Of a stretch of 64,000 bases of DNA, positions 48,125 to 56,980 are shown in pieces. The position numbers and the translations under genes were made by a program. The DNA comes from Hamadaea sp. (GTDB taxonomy: Bacteria > Actinomycetota > Actinomycetes > Mycobacteriales > Micromonosporaceae). Where the stretch lies: positions 1-64,000 of the forward strand of contig NZ_JABFVK010000020.1 in NCBI RefSeq assembly GCF_013362815.1. The letters are read 5' to 3'. How positions within the stretch are numbered: the first letter of the stretch is position 1; each line of letters starts with the position of its first letter. A model generated the notes under the pieces. It searched no databases, had not been told where the DNA came from, and saw only the letters and a program-made list of their open reading frames with translations.

Positions 48125-49576
48125 TCATCGGAACGACCACGTGCTGATATCGGTGTCGTCGAGGCACACCAGGTGCTCGTCGTCCGCGGTGCACAAGCCG
48201 GTGCCGTGAATCTGGCCGAGCTCCCCGATCTCGCCGTCGCGCGTGATCGCCGCGAACCGCAATGTGCGCGCCGAAGACGACGTTCCCAGCGGACCGAGGA
48301 TCACACCGTCGCGGAGGACGTCGACATGCTGGTCGTCCTGAACCGGAGCATAGGTCGCCACCAGCCTTCCGTCTCGGTCGACGACCTTGTACTGAGTGTG
48401 GTCGCTGACCCGGCCACCGGCCACGACGTATCGGGCGCCGATCTGCGTGACCCGCCCCTGGGGCTCGAACCCGAGGTCCGTACGCCAAGCCGGATGGTCG
48501 ACGCCAGCTTCCACGGCGACCAGTTCCGAACCTTCCATGAAGCAGAGGAACGTGTCCAGGCAGACGGAGACCGGAACCGGCGACTGCGACGTCCACGTTC
48601 CTTTGTAGAGGTCTCGACTGCCCGTGGCGTTGATCCCGGTGATCTTAAGTGGCGTACCTGCTGGGCTCGTCACGTAGACCTCGCCATGTGAAGCCCCCGC
48701 AAGACGGCTGCCGATCCCCATGAGGCGCCTGCCCGCCTCGGACCGTCCCTCATCGGCGGATCCCCTGCTCGCGCTGAAGAGATCGACCTGCCCGGCCGCG
48801 TTCATCACCGCGATCCACGTGGCGTCCTCCGCGACGAGCGGGCCGAAGGCAGACGGTGCCGCCGCGAGGTCGCTGGGCAGGACGTCGTCGGCTCGGGCGG
48901 CGGTCGTCTGATACCGCCATCGGCGGCTGCCGGTCCGGACGTCGCGGCCGATCAGATCGGCACCCTCGATCGCGACGACGACATCGCCCGCGACGAACAA
49001 GATCGCCCCGGTATGCCACAACTCCGCACCCGATCCGGCGTCGACGAAAGTCGTCCGCACCGGCTGGGATATGCCCGACGTCATTATCAGTACGCCGGAG
49101 TGCCGTGCGATGGACAGCCCGCTCACCTCTCCCTGGGCGGCGATGGTCGTCGGCCCCCAGACGACCCGGCTCGTCCAGAGGTCGATGCGGGCCAGCACAA
49201 GCGAGTCCGGCGTACGCGTATGCCAGGCGACGTAGCCGCTGCCGAAGGCGGCCAGCGTCAACGCGTCCCCTTGCCGCCCGGGCGCTCCGAAGGTGAGAGC
49301 CGTGCCGGTCCGTTGCAGCGAGCTGAACCCCGACGGTGCCGCTGTAGGCATCGGCTGTGGACCGTCACCGGGTTGTGGCTGCGAACGCTGTCTCGACGTC
49401 AGCGTGACGCCGCCCAGGGTGGCGACGACGACCGCGAACACCGAGAACACGATGATCGCCGTCTGCCGACGGCGACGGCGATCGCCGCGGCGGCGCATCT
49501 CGGGAGCGTCGGCGATGGAGACAGAGTCGGCGGCGGCCCGCGCACGGGCGAAGAACTCGTCCAGGTCAGTAGACAT
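48125..49576 (-). CDS. Membrane-anchored PQQ-like propeller protein (anti-sigma position)
   Basis: 483 residues. A cytosolic N-terminus of about 38 residues (MSTDLDEFFARARAAADSVS then RRRGDRRRRRQ) leads to one membrane helix (39-60). The rest is extracytoplasmic: a Pro linker and a beta-propeller with repeated strands such as GSGAELWHTGAILFVAGDVV, TGSRRWRYQTTAARADDV and GQVDLFSASRG (PQQ-like blades). The start overlaps the SigE-family sigma gene by 11 nt. Anti-sigma factors commonly hold this place and topology, but the short N-terminal domain lacks a recognisable zinc motif, so that role is inferred. Confidence 0.75.
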   Translation of the reverse strand: MSTDLDEFFARARAAADSVSIADAPEMRRRGDRRRRRQTAIIVFSVFAVVVATLGGVTLTSRQRSQPQPGDGPQPMPTAAPSGFSSLQRTGTALTFGAPGRQGDALTLAAFGSGYVAWHTRTPDSLVLARIDLWTSRVVWGPTTIAAQGEVSGLSIARHSGVLIMTSGISQPVRTTFVDAGSGAELWHTGAILFVAGDVVVAIEGADLIGRDVRTGSRRWRYQTTAARADDVLPSDLAAAPSAFGPLVAEDATWIAVMNAAGQVDLFSASRGSADEGRSEAGRRLMGIGSRLAGASHGEVYVTSPAGTPLKITGINATGSRDLYKGTWTSQSPVPVSVCLDTFLCFMEGSELVAVEAGVDHPAWRTDLGFEPQGRVTQIGARYVVAGGRVSDHTQYKVVDRDGRLVATYAPVQDDQHVDVLRDGVILGPLGTSSSARTLRFAAITRDGEIGELGQIHGTGLCTADDEHLVCLDDTDISTWSFR

Positions 49577-50054
49577 CGATCTCCCCCTGTTCGGCGAGCC
49601 GGGCGGCGAGTGCGGCGCGGCCCCGGGACAGCCACGATTTGACGGTGTTGGGGTTGGCCTTCATCTCGGCGGCAACCTGGTCGACGGAGAGGTCGGACAG
49701 GTAGTGCAGCGCCATCGCCCGGCGCTGTTCCAGCGGTAGCCCGACGAGGAGCGACGCCACGAACATGCGATCGTCGCCTGGTGGTGGTGTCGCCTCGAGC
49801 ACGGGTTGCGGCCGGGTACGCCGCAAGGAGATCCGCCGCCAGCGATCGGTGGCCAGCCGGGTGACGACCGTACGCAGCCAGGCCTCCGGGAGGTCGTAGG
49901 CGCGTACGCGTTTCCAGTGGTGCCACGCCCGGGCGTACGCCTCCTGCGCGAGATCCTGTGCCTCGGCGGGATCCGCCGTCAGCCCGTACGCGTACCGCAC
50001 CAGACGCTGGGCGGTGCCGCGATAGAACTCGTCGAACTCCTCGCTGCCGTCCAT
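49566..50054 (-). CDS. SigE-family ECF RNA polymerase sigma factor
   Basis: 162 residues. Region 2 is FDEFYRGTAQRLVRYAYGLT, AQDLAQEAYARAWHHWKRVR; region 4 is LPLEQRRAMALHYLSDLSVD, QVAAEMKANPNTVKSWLSRG. The length and YAYGLTADPAEAQDLAQEA pattern are those of the SigE/SigM-like family of actinobacterial ECF factors. GGGGG precedes the ATG. Its promoter region has a repeated TGAGAGAC word (50069-50076 and 50087-50094 on the minus strand), possibly its own recognition sequence. First gene of the operon with the propeller and PAP2 genes. Confidence 0.92.
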   Translation of the reverse strand: MDGSEEFDEFYRGTAQRLVRYAYGLTADPAEAQDLAQEAYARAWHHWKRVRAYDLPEAWLRTVVTRLATDRWRRISLRRTRPQPVLEATPPPGDDRMFVASLLVGLPLEQRRAMALHYLSDLSVDQVAAEMKANPNTVKSWLSRGRAALAARLAEQGEIDVY

Positions 50055-50315
50055 GTCCCCCGTCTCTCAACGCGCCTGCGAACGGTCTCTCAGCCGTTGC
50101 GAACGTAAACACGGATGGCCTGCCGTCCCGGTTGCGGAGCATCCATGATCCTTTGAGCGCGCCGTACGCAAGCCACGCGCCGTACCCAGGCACGCGGTAC
50201 GCACACCGGTACGGAGTCCGTCTCCCCCACGGATTTCCGTACGCACCCCGATGCCCCGAATCCGCGTACTCCCTAGGTTTCAGGCCAGTGTTCCCAGCCC
50301 TAGGAGAGTTTTGAG

Positions 50316-50816
50316 ATGGCAAAGCGTTGGATGGCCGCGGCAGTGATCGCGGTGGCGCTCGCGGCGGGTGCGAGCGGCTGCGGCGACGACTCGACGACCA
50401 CCGGCTCGGGGAGCGGCCCGGCGGCCTCCACGGGCAAGGACGCCAAGGCGGGCAAGGTCAAGGCCTGTGATCTGCTGACCCCGGCTGACGTGGCGGGTCT
50501 GCTCGGAGCGGATTCACCGAAGCCGTCGAAGCAGTCCGCCAAGGAGTGCGTGTACACCAATGGCACCAAGCTGGCGCAGATCGCCGTAGAGCCGGGCACC
50601 TTCGACGCCGCGGTCATGAAGACGGTGCTGGGCGATCGCGCGGTGAAGGTCGAAGGGCTGGGCGACGTCGCGTACACCTTCCAGAACCAGGCGATCGGCC
50701 AGACCCACGTCTGGGCGAAGGGCCAGTATCTGACGCTGTCGGTCTCGGCGACCACCGCCGACGACACGGTCGCCGCGTCGAAGCAGCTGGCCGAGAAGGC
50801 CGTCGGACGGCTCTGA
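50316..50816 (+). CDS. DUF3558-like lipoprotein
   Basis: 166 residues, AGGAGAG 8 nt before ATG 50316. A lipobox, AGASGC, ends the signal so the mature protein is lipidated at Cys22. A Gly/Ser/Thr linker leads to the domain KACDLLTPADVAGLLGADSP ... KECVYTNGTKLAQIAVEPGT with two cysteines, the DUF3558 pattern. It sits on the outer face of the membrane; function of the family is unknown. The 261-nt region before it, divergent from the sigma gene, is rich in CGTACG words but shows no firm promoter. Confidence 0.82.
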   Translation: MAKRWMAAAVIAVALAAGASGCGDDSTTTGSGSGPAASTGKDAKAGKVKACDLLTPADVAGLLGADSPKPSKQSAKECVYTNGTKLAQIAVEPGTFDAAVMKTVLGDRAVKVEGLGDVAYTFQNQAIGQTHVWAKGQYLTLSVSATTADDTVAASKQLAEKAVGRL

Positions 50817-50822
50817 CCTCGC

Positions 50823-50853
50823 TCGCCGGAGGCGGCCATCCCGCCTCCGGCGA
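50823..50853 (+). terminator. Perfect 13-bp hairpin after the lipoprotein gene
   Basis: TCGCCGGAGGCGG pairs with CCGCCTCCGGCGA around a 5-nt loop, 6 nt past the stop. Confidence 0.85.
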
Positions 50854-50964
50854 CATTGCCAAGACGAGGCGAAACATCCATCGAAAACTATTTGACGCGG
50901 TTGATACGTTAATCCTCCGTGCTTCCGGCGGGTGGGGAAACCCACTCACCCGAAGGAAACACGC

Positions 50965-52146
50965 ATGCGACGTACGCCCGCTCTGGCGTTCCTCCTCCTC
51001 ACGATCTTCATCGACGCGCTCGGCCTCGGCATCGTCGTGCCCGTCGTGCCCGCCCTGCTCACGTCGGTCTCCGGTGGCACCGCTCCGGCGGCGTACTGGT
51101 CGGGGCTGATCAACACCGGGTATCCGGTTCTCCAGTTCCTGTTCGTGCCGTTGCTCGGTCGCCTGTCCGACCGCTGGGGCCGGCGGCCGATCCTCATCGG
51201 CTCGCTGACTCTGCTGGGCGTCGATTATCTGGCGCACGCCCTGGCCTCCGCACCGTGGCTGTTCGCACTCGCTCACGCCCTGGCCGGAGCCTTCGCCGGA
51301 ACCTGGACCGTCGTCAACGCGTACGTCGCCGACGTGATCCCCTCCGAGGATCGACTCCGCGCGTTCGGCCTGATCGGAGCCGCGTTCTCGCTCGGTTTCG
51401 TCGCCGGACCCGCCGTCGGCGGCCTGCTCGGTGATCTTGATCTGCGGCTGCCGTTCCTGGCCGCCGCTGCGCTGGCGTTCGCCAACGCCGGGTACGGCCT
51501 GCTCATCCTGCCCGAGTCGCGGCGCGGCGACGGCACGACCAGCCTAAACTGGTCGGTGGCGAACCCGTTCAGCTCCATCCTGATGGTGGTACGCCGTCCC
51601 ACCCTCCGCCGCGTCACGCTGGCGCGGTTCCTCGGCGACCTGGCCCGCATGACGAATCAAGTCATCTGGGTCTTCGTCATGATCGCCCGGTTCGCCTGGC
51701 CGACCAGCCGAGTGGGCCTGCTGATGGCCGCCTCCGCGATCGTGGGCACCGCGGCTTCGGCCTGGCTGTCCGGCCCACTCGTACGCCGCCTCGGGCACCG
51801 CGGCGCAGCCGTCCTCACCTCCCTCGCGTCAGCGCTCAGCTTCGTGGGGTTCGCCGTCGCGCCAGCCGATCTCCTTTGGCTGGCGATCGCCGCCGGATGC
51901 GTCGGCAGCATCGCCGGCACCGCCCTGCAAGCCTGGGTCACCGACCTCGTCGGCCCGGACGAACAAGGCACGGTCCAAGGAGCGCTCGCCAGCCTCGGGT
52001 CGTTGGCCGAGATGTGCGTACCCATCGTCGCTAGCGCACTGTTCGCGTGGTCGCTGACGGTCGGCGCGCCCGGCCTGATCCTCGTCGTGGCAGCCGGCTG
52101 CGTCCTTGTCGCGACCGTCGTGATCCACCACGCTCCTAGCTCGTGA
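50965..52146 (+). CDS. MFS transporter, TetA-like DHA1 family
   Basis: 393 residues from ATG 50965 (AAGGAAA 6 nt upstream; no better start). Twelve membrane segments. The motif A between helices 2 and 3 is GRLSDRWGRRP; motif C-like GFVAGPAVGGLLG lies in helix 5. DHA1 antiporters of this type expel drugs such as tetracyclines or other small molecules in exchange for protons. A TTGACG -35 box at 50893-50898 and a GATACGTTAATC near-palindrome (50902-50913) form a likely regulated promoter. A TGATC-type hairpin follows the stop. Confidence 0.9.
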   Translation: MRRTPALAFLLLTIFIDALGLGIVVPVVPALLTSVSGGTAPAAYWSGLINTGYPVLQFLFVPLLGRLSDRWGRRPILIGSLTLLGVDYLAHALASAPWLFALAHALAGAFAGTWTVVNAYVADVIPSEDRLRAFGLIGAAFSLGFVAGPAVGGLLGDLDLRLPFLAAAALAFANAGYGLLILPESRRGDGTTSLNWSVANPFSSILMVVRRPTLRRVTLARFLGDLARMTNQVIWVFVMIARFAWPTSRVGLLMAASAIVGTAASAWLSGPLVRRLGHRGAAVLTSLASALSFVGFAVAPADLLWLAIAAGCVGSIAGTALQAWVTDLVGPDEQGTVQGALASLGSLAEMCVPIVASALFAWSLTVGAPGLILVVAAGCVLVATVVIHHAPSS

Positions 52147-52210
52147 TGATCGACATCCCGATCCGTGTCAATTCGGGGCCCGGTTTCGACACGGATCGGG
52201 ATGTGGATCA
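52147..52210. terminator. TGATC-type 23-bp inverted repeat after the MFS gene
   Basis: The arms start TGATCGACATCCCGATCC and end GGATCGGGATGTGGATCA, with 22 of 23 pairs matching and an 18-nt loop. It starts at the MFS stop codon. Confidence 0.8.
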
Positions 52211-52316
52211 CCCGCCGCGACCGTGCCACGACCGTGGCGCGACAGGCGCAAGACGGCTCGGTGACAGGACGGCGGCGCATCGTGGTCACACCACAACGAG
52301 CCAGGAGGCAATCGTC

Positions 52317-52832
52317 ATGCCGACGTTCCAGACCCCGACGCCGATCACCGCCACCGTTGACATCGTCCTCGGCGACATTCGCTTCGTCGCCGGTGACCGG
52401 TCCGACACCGTGGTCGAGGTTCATCCGATAGATCCCACCCGGCGGCTCGACATCGAGGCGGCCGAGGCGGTGGTCATCGCGTACGCCGATGGCAGGCTGC
52501 ATGTCCGGCAGCCCAGGCTGCGTACGGTGTTCCCCAGGCGCTATGGATCGGTGCGCGTGCTGGTCCATCTGCCGACCGGATCGGACGTACGCGGTGACAC
52601 CGCCGAAGGCGAGTACCTCGTCCAGGGTGTGGTCGGTTCGTGCCGGCTCACCACCGCCATCGGAGACATCCGGGTGGACCGGGCTGACGACGTGCGCCTG
52701 ACGACGACCAGCGGCAAGGTGCACCTCGACCATGTGACCGGACGAGCCGACGTGTACGCCAACGGCGACGTACGCATACGTCGCTTGGACGGTGACCTCA
52801 TCGTCCACCCGGCCCGGCAGCTCACGGCGTGA
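52317..52832 (+). CDS. DUF4097-like beta-helix protein
   Basis: 171 residues from ATG 52317 (AGGAGG 8 nt upstream). Successive short beta strands, GDIRFVAGDRSDTVVEVHPI, GEYLVQGVVGSCRLTTAIGD, DVRLTTTSGKVHLDHVTGRA, DVYANGDVRIRRLDGDLIVH, give the right-handed beta-helix of DUF4097 putative adhesins; there is no signal peptide, so it is probably cytosolic. Its 3' end overlaps the convergent BTAD regulator gene by 11 nt. Confidence 0.85.
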   Translation: MPTFQTPTPITATVDIVLGDIRFVAGDRSDTVVEVHPIDPTRRLDIEAAEAVVIAYADGRLHVRQPRLRTVFPRRYGSVRVLVHLPTGSDVRGDTAEGEYLVQGVVGSCRLTTAIGDIRVDRADDVRLTTTSGKVHLDHVTGRADVYANGDVRIRRLDGDLIVHPARQLTA

Positions 52833-55800
52833 CGGTACGCTCGGCCAGCTCCTGCCAGTCCCGGGCCTGACCGTCCCGGAGCGCCTCGGCGAATGCCGAC
52901 TCGTCGAGGCGGCCGCTCGCCGCTTCCATGATCCGGTCGGCGTCTGTCTGCGTACGATCAGGCATTCCACGAAGGACTTCCGCGGCCGCGACCAGACGCA
53001 CGGCCTGCGCGTCGTCGCCTTCGCGCAGGGCGAGATCGGCGATCCCGACCAGCACCTGCGCGGTCATGGGCCGATAGCCGAGCTGGACCGCGGCGTGGAG
53101 CGCCTCCGCCCGGTACGCCCGCGCCTCCGCCAGGCTCCCGGCGAGGTAACCGCGCAGGTCTTGGGCGAGCAGGAAGAGGCCGCTGCTGTCGTCCCCGGGG
53201 CGGGCCTGAAGCGTCGCGAGGTGCGCACGAGCCTGTTCCGGCTCGCCGCGCAACCGGGCCAGCTGGGCCTTAGTCAGGGTGACCTCCGCGAGCGTGTCCG
53301 GCCAGGTGATGCCGTCGGCGGCGCGCTCGGCCTGGGCCAGCGCGGCGGCACTGGCCGGCTCGTCGCCGAGCAGCCGATACAGCTGCGCCTGCCGGGCTCG
53401 GATGCTCACGACCTCTTCGTTCGCGCCCACCTCCTGCAGCACGCCGACCGATTCGTCGTAGTACGCGCACGCGGCGGCGAACTCGCCACGCAGCGCGAGC
53501 CGATCGGCGAGGAAGGTCAGGGCCGCCGAGATGCCCCAGCGGTCGCCGAGCGTACGGAACTCAGCGAGCGCGATCTCGATGTCGCCGTCCACTTGCGACT
53601 CATCCTGACCGAGGGCCAGCCGCAGCCGGTTACGGGTCAGCCGGGCCTGGGCGCGTACCCACGGATCGGCGTCGGCGACCACCGAGTCGAACGCGGGCAG
53701 GAAGTCGGTCGGCTCGCGCAGCATCCGTTCGAGCGGCCGGGCGAACCCGAGCAGCGGATGCTGATAGCCGCTGCGCTCGGCCGCCTCGTACGCCTGCACG
53801 ATCCAGTCCTGAGCCTGATATTGGTCACCACCTGCGCCGGAGCTCACGAACAGCGTCACCAGCGTGCACGCCAATGCGCGTACCTCATCGGAGACCTCGC
53901 CGGGCAACGACGCCGCCGCGACACACAGCTCCGTCCCCTCGGCTCGGTGTCCACTGAGGAACCAGTACCAACCCGCCGCCCCGGCCAGCCGCATCGCCTC
54001 CTCGGCCCAGCCCTCGGCGATCGCGAGGCGCAGGGCCGCGCTGATGTTGTCGTGCTCGGCCTCCAGGACCGCGAGCCACTCCAGCTGCTCGCCCCGGCGC
54101 AGGTGCGGGTCCGCGGTCTCGGCCAGCTCGATAATGAACATGAGGTACGCACGACGGGCGGATTCCACCTCACCCGCCTCGGCGAGGCGCTGGGCGGCGT
54201 ACTCCCGGATGGTGTTGAGCATGCGATAGCGCGGCGCGCCTTCGCCGTACGAGTACAGCAGGGACTTCTCCGTCAGCGCGGTCAGCAGGTCGAACGCGTC
54301 GGAGGCATTGCCGCAGACGTGTTCGGCCGCTTCCAGACTCACTCCGCCGGAGAACACCGACAGCCTGCGCAGCAGGTCCCGTTCGGCCTCGCTCAGCAGA
54401 TCCCAGCTCCAGTCCACCACCGCGCGCAGTGTGCGGTGCCGGGCCAGCGCCGTCCGGCTGCCCCCTGTGAGCAGGTGAAAACGGTCGTCGAGCCGATCGG
54501 CCAGCTGCTCGACCGACATGGTACGCAGCCGAGCCGCCGCCAGCTCGATGGCCAACGGCATACCGTCCAGCGCCCGGCATATGCGGGCCATCGTCGCCAG
54601 CGTCTGTTCGTCCGAACCGACGTCACGGCGTACCGCATCGGCTCGGTCGCGCAGAAGGCGTACCGCCGCCGAATCGCCGATCTGCGCGGAGCTTGCGCCC
54701 GGCGCGGGCAGCGCGAGCGGCTCGACCTGCCGCAGGGCCTCGCCGGTGATGCCCAGGGGCTCCCGGCTTGTGGCCACGATCCGCAGTCGGCGGCACTCGC
54801 CGAGGAGCCGGTCGGCGAACTCGGAGACGGCCTCGATCATGTGCTCGCAGTTGTCGAGGACCAGCAGCATCACGCGGTCACGCACCGCGGCGACCAGCCG
54901 ATCCACGGCGTCGCCGCCGGAGGCCGCGGCGGGCGACTGATCGCGCAGCCCGATCGCCGTGAGCACCGCCTGCGCGAGTTCGGCGCCCGCCTGAAGCGAG
55001 GCGAGTTCGACGAGCCAAGCGCCATCGGGCAGATCGCCGAGCATCCGCCGCGCGACCTCGGTGGCCAGCCGCGTCTTGCCGGAACCGCCGGCACCCGTCA
55101 CGGTGACCAGCCGATGCCGGGCCGCAAGCTCGGCGACCGCCGCGACGTCGTCGTCCTTGCCGACGAACGAGGTCAGCTCGGCGCGCAGATTCGTGCGGCG
55201 GTTCTCCGCCCGGCCTCCGATCTCGCCGCGCAACACCGCGGTGTTCAGGGCGGACAAGTCGGCCGAGGGATCGACGCCGAGCTCCTCCCCCAGCCGCTCG
55301 GACAACTGCTGGTAAACCGTCAACGCCTCGGCGCCCCGGCCCGCCTCGGCCAGCGCTCGCATCAACGCCGCGACGAAGCCCTCCCGCAGCGGATACGTCG
55401 CCACCAGCTCGGTCAGTTCCGAGACGAGATGAGCGCCCCGGCCGAGCCGGATCTCGGCGTCGACGCGGTCACCGAGGACAGCCAGATGGCGTTCGCTCAA
55501 CCCGGAGACGGTGTTGTCGAAAGCCTTGCTGCCGAGCAACGCGATGCCTTCCATCGCGGTCCCGCGCCACAGATCCAACGCCGAACGGAGCAGGTCTACG
55601 CGTACGGGGTCGTCGGCGGTGCGGGCCTCGTTGACGAGCCGCTCGAACCGGCTGACATCCACCGCTTCCGCCTCGGCGACCAGCCGGTATCCCCCGGACT
55701 TCGCCTCGATCGAGCCCTCCGGCAGCACCCGGCGCAGCCGGGAGACGAGCACCTGCAAGGCGTTCGCGGCGTCGGCCGGCGACTCCTCGCCCCAGATCCA

Positions 55801-55944
55801 GTCGACCAGCCGAGCCCGGGTGACGACGCGCCCCGGTTCGAGAGCGAGCGCCGCCAGCAGCGCACGCAGCCGCGCGCCCGGCACTTCCACCGGTACGCCG
55901 TCGCCGGTTCGCACCTCGAACGGCCCAAGCAACCCAATCCGCAC
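52822..55944 (-). CDS. BTAD/AfsR-like ATPase transcriptional regulator
   Basis: 1040 residues from GTG 55944, with GGAAGGA about 8 nt upstream; the longer frame from 55977 is less likely. The domains run as follows: winged HTH of OmpR/SARP type (about 1-90, IGLLGPFEVRTGDGVPVEVP, LVDWIWGEESPADAANALQV), BTAD all-helical domain (about 95-240), NB-ARC-type ATPase (about 255-520; Walker A GAGGSGKT, Walker B VMLLVLDNCEHM, ATSREPLGI), and a long TPR-like tail to the end. AfsR-like proteins integrate kinase and nucleotide signals and activate secondary-metabolite or developmental genes. No biosynthetic cluster adjoins it. It diverges from no gene but follows hpt in the same direction. Confidence 0.93.
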   Translation of the reverse strand: MRIGLLGPFEVRTGDGVPVEVPGARLRALLAALALEPGRVVTRARLVDWIWGEESPADAANALQVLVSRLRRVLPEGSIEAKSGGYRLVAEAEAVDVSRFERLVNEARTADDPVRVDLLRSALDLWRGTAMEGIALLGSKAFDNTVSGLSERHLAVLGDRVDAEIRLGRGAHLVSELTELVATYPLREGFVAALMRALAEAGRGAEALTVYQQLSERLGEELGVDPSADLSALNTAVLRGEIGGRAENRRTNLRAELTSFVGKDDDVAAVAELAARHRLVTVTGAGGSGKTRLATEVARRMLGDLPDGAWLVELASLQAGAELAQAVLTAIGLRDQSPAAASGGDAVDRLVAAVRDRVMLLVLDNCEHMIEAVSEFADRLLGECRRLRIVATSREPLGITGEALRQVEPLALPAPGASSAQIGDSAAVRLLRDRADAVRRDVGSDEQTLATMARICRALDGMPLAIELAAARLRTMSVEQLADRLDDRFHLLTGGSRTALARHRTLRAVVDWSWDLLSEAERDLLRRLSVFSGGVSLEAAEHVCGNASDAFDLLTALTEKSLLYSYGEGAPRYRMLNTIREYAAQRLAEAGEVESARRAYLMFIIELAETADPHLRRGEQLEWLAVLEAEHDNISAALRLAIAEGWAEEAMRLAGAAGWYWFLSGHRAEGTELCVAAASLPGEVSDEVRALACTLVTLFVSSGAGGDQYQAQDWIVQAYEAAERSGYQHPLLGFARPLERMLREPTDFLPAFDSVVADADPWVRAQARLTRNRLRLALGQDESQVDGDIEIALAEFRTLGDRWGISAALTFLADRLALRGEFAAACAYYDESVGVLQEVGANEEVVSIRARQAQLYRLLGDEPASAAALAQAERAADGITWPDTLAEVTLTKAQLARLRGEPEQARAHLATLQARPGDDSSGLFLLAQDLRGYLAGSLAEARAYRAEALHAAVQLGYRPMTAQVLVGIADLALREGDDAQAVRLVAAAEVLRGMPDRTQTDADRIMEAASGRLDESAFAEALRDGQARDWQELAERTVTP

Positions 55945-56012
55945 CTGGTTGATCCTTCCGCATGGACGGCCGACCATCTTCGCCGCCTATCGGTATGCCT
56001 GCTCCTCGGTGA

Positions 56013-56588
56013 TCAGACTTCGGCGGTCGCCGAGGTCGCCGAGTAGACGTGCGGGGCGAGAACGGCGCACTCGCGCAGATTGCGATAGCGGCCGTCGAAG
56101 TCCAAGCCGTATCCGACGATCATGCCCTCGGGGACGTCGAAGCCCACATACTGCACTGCCTCCTGATTGCGCGGCGCTTTCGGCTTACGGAACAGCGTGC
56201 AGAACGCGAGGCTCGCCGCACCCCGCGAACGCAGATTCGAGGTGACCCACGAAGCGGTGAGCCCGGTGTCCATCACGCCATCCACGATCAGTACGTGCCG
56301 CCCGGTGATGTCGACGTCGATGTCCTTCAGGAGGCGTACCGATCCTGAGGAGTGCACGCCCGAACCGTAGGACCGGACCGCCATCCACGCGATCTCGACG
56401 TGCCGGTCGAACGCCCGGGCCAGGTCGACGGTGACCATCGCGGCGCCGCCCAGCACCCCGATCACCACCAGGTCCCGTCCGGTGAAATCCCGTTCGATCT
56501 CCTCTGCCATTTCGCGTACGCGAGTGAGGATCTGCTCCTCGCTGAACAGGATCTCCGCAAGATCGGACGCAACGTGGTGGTGGTTCAT
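56013..56588 (-). CDS. hpt: Hypoxanthine phosphoribosyltransferase-like protein with altered active site
   Basis: 191 residues, GAGG before ATG 56588. The PRTase fold is clear: DLAEILFSEEQILTRVREMA, VVIGVLGGAAMVTVDLARAF, YGSGVHSSGSVRLLKDIDVD, then the PRPP motif VLIVDGVMDTGLTASW. Canonical HPRTs read V-E-D-I-I-D-T-G in that motif and L-K-G in the first loop; here the acidic pair is D-G and the lysine is G. It would make IMP/GMP from hypoxanthine/guanine and PRPP if active. The changes suggest a diverged paralogue. It lies between the BTAD gene and a 650-nt repeat-rich gap. Confidence 0.85.
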   Translation of the reverse strand: MNHHHVASDLAEILFSEEQILTRVREMAEEIERDFTGRDLVVIGVLGGAAMVTVDLARAFDRHVEIAWMAVRSYGSGVHSSGSVRLLKDIDVDITGRHVLIVDGVMDTGLTASWVTSNLRSRGAASLAFCTLFRKPKAPRNQEAVQYVGFDVPEGMIVGYGLDFDGRYRNLRECAVLAPHVYSATSATAEV

Positions 56589-56735
56589 CAGTCAACCTCG
56601 CCAGGTCGGGGTGCCACGGGCTGCTACAGCGTCTCAGAGATCCACTGCGCCCGCACCAGCAGGGCAGCGCGCCCGCCCGCTCCTTTCCTCGCCCCGCCGG
56701 CCGCCGCGCGAGTGCTCACGGCAGGCTCCCACGGC

Positions 56736-56805
56736 ATGATCGTCGGAAGCCGACAATCATGGGCGTTTTTGTGCGATGAATGTCGGAAGCCGACGATCAT
56801 GGGCG
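56736..56805. repeat. Two-copy ATGATCGTCGG... palindromic repeat
   Basis: Two 30-nt copies, 40 nt apart, each close to a palindrome around GTCGGAAGCCGAC and ending ATCATGGGCG. Together they can fold into one long hairpin with a T-rich loop. Part of the TGATCA family. Confidence 0.7.
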
Positions 56806-56835
56806 CGCTGCCGCGAGGCGAGGCAGCCCCAGCCC

Positions 56836-56980
56836 TTGATCATGTGCCCATGGTCAGCGTTGAGACGCCTTTTTCGTAGATCAAGTGCCGGTGGTCAGCG
56901 GAAAACGGGCTCTCAACGCTGATGACGGGTACTGGATCTACGAATCGGGCCACAGATCGCAGGTCCAGGGCACTTGATCA
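56836..56980. repeat. Nested and crossed inverted repeats, TGATCA-ended
   Basis: The outer arms TTGATCATGTGCCCATGG and CCAGGGCACTTGATCA enclose GTCAGCGTTGAG (56853-56864), CGTAGATC (56875-56882), CTCAACGCTGATGAC (56911-56925) and GATCTACG (56935-56942). The two inner pairs cross each other. The first 23 nt recur as a direct repeat inside, so the element looks like one copy inserted in another. Confidence 0.7.

Noticed and set aside
56736-56980. Repeats as a CRISPR array
   Set aside because: Copies are few, unequal and palindromic, with no regular spacers and no cas genes.
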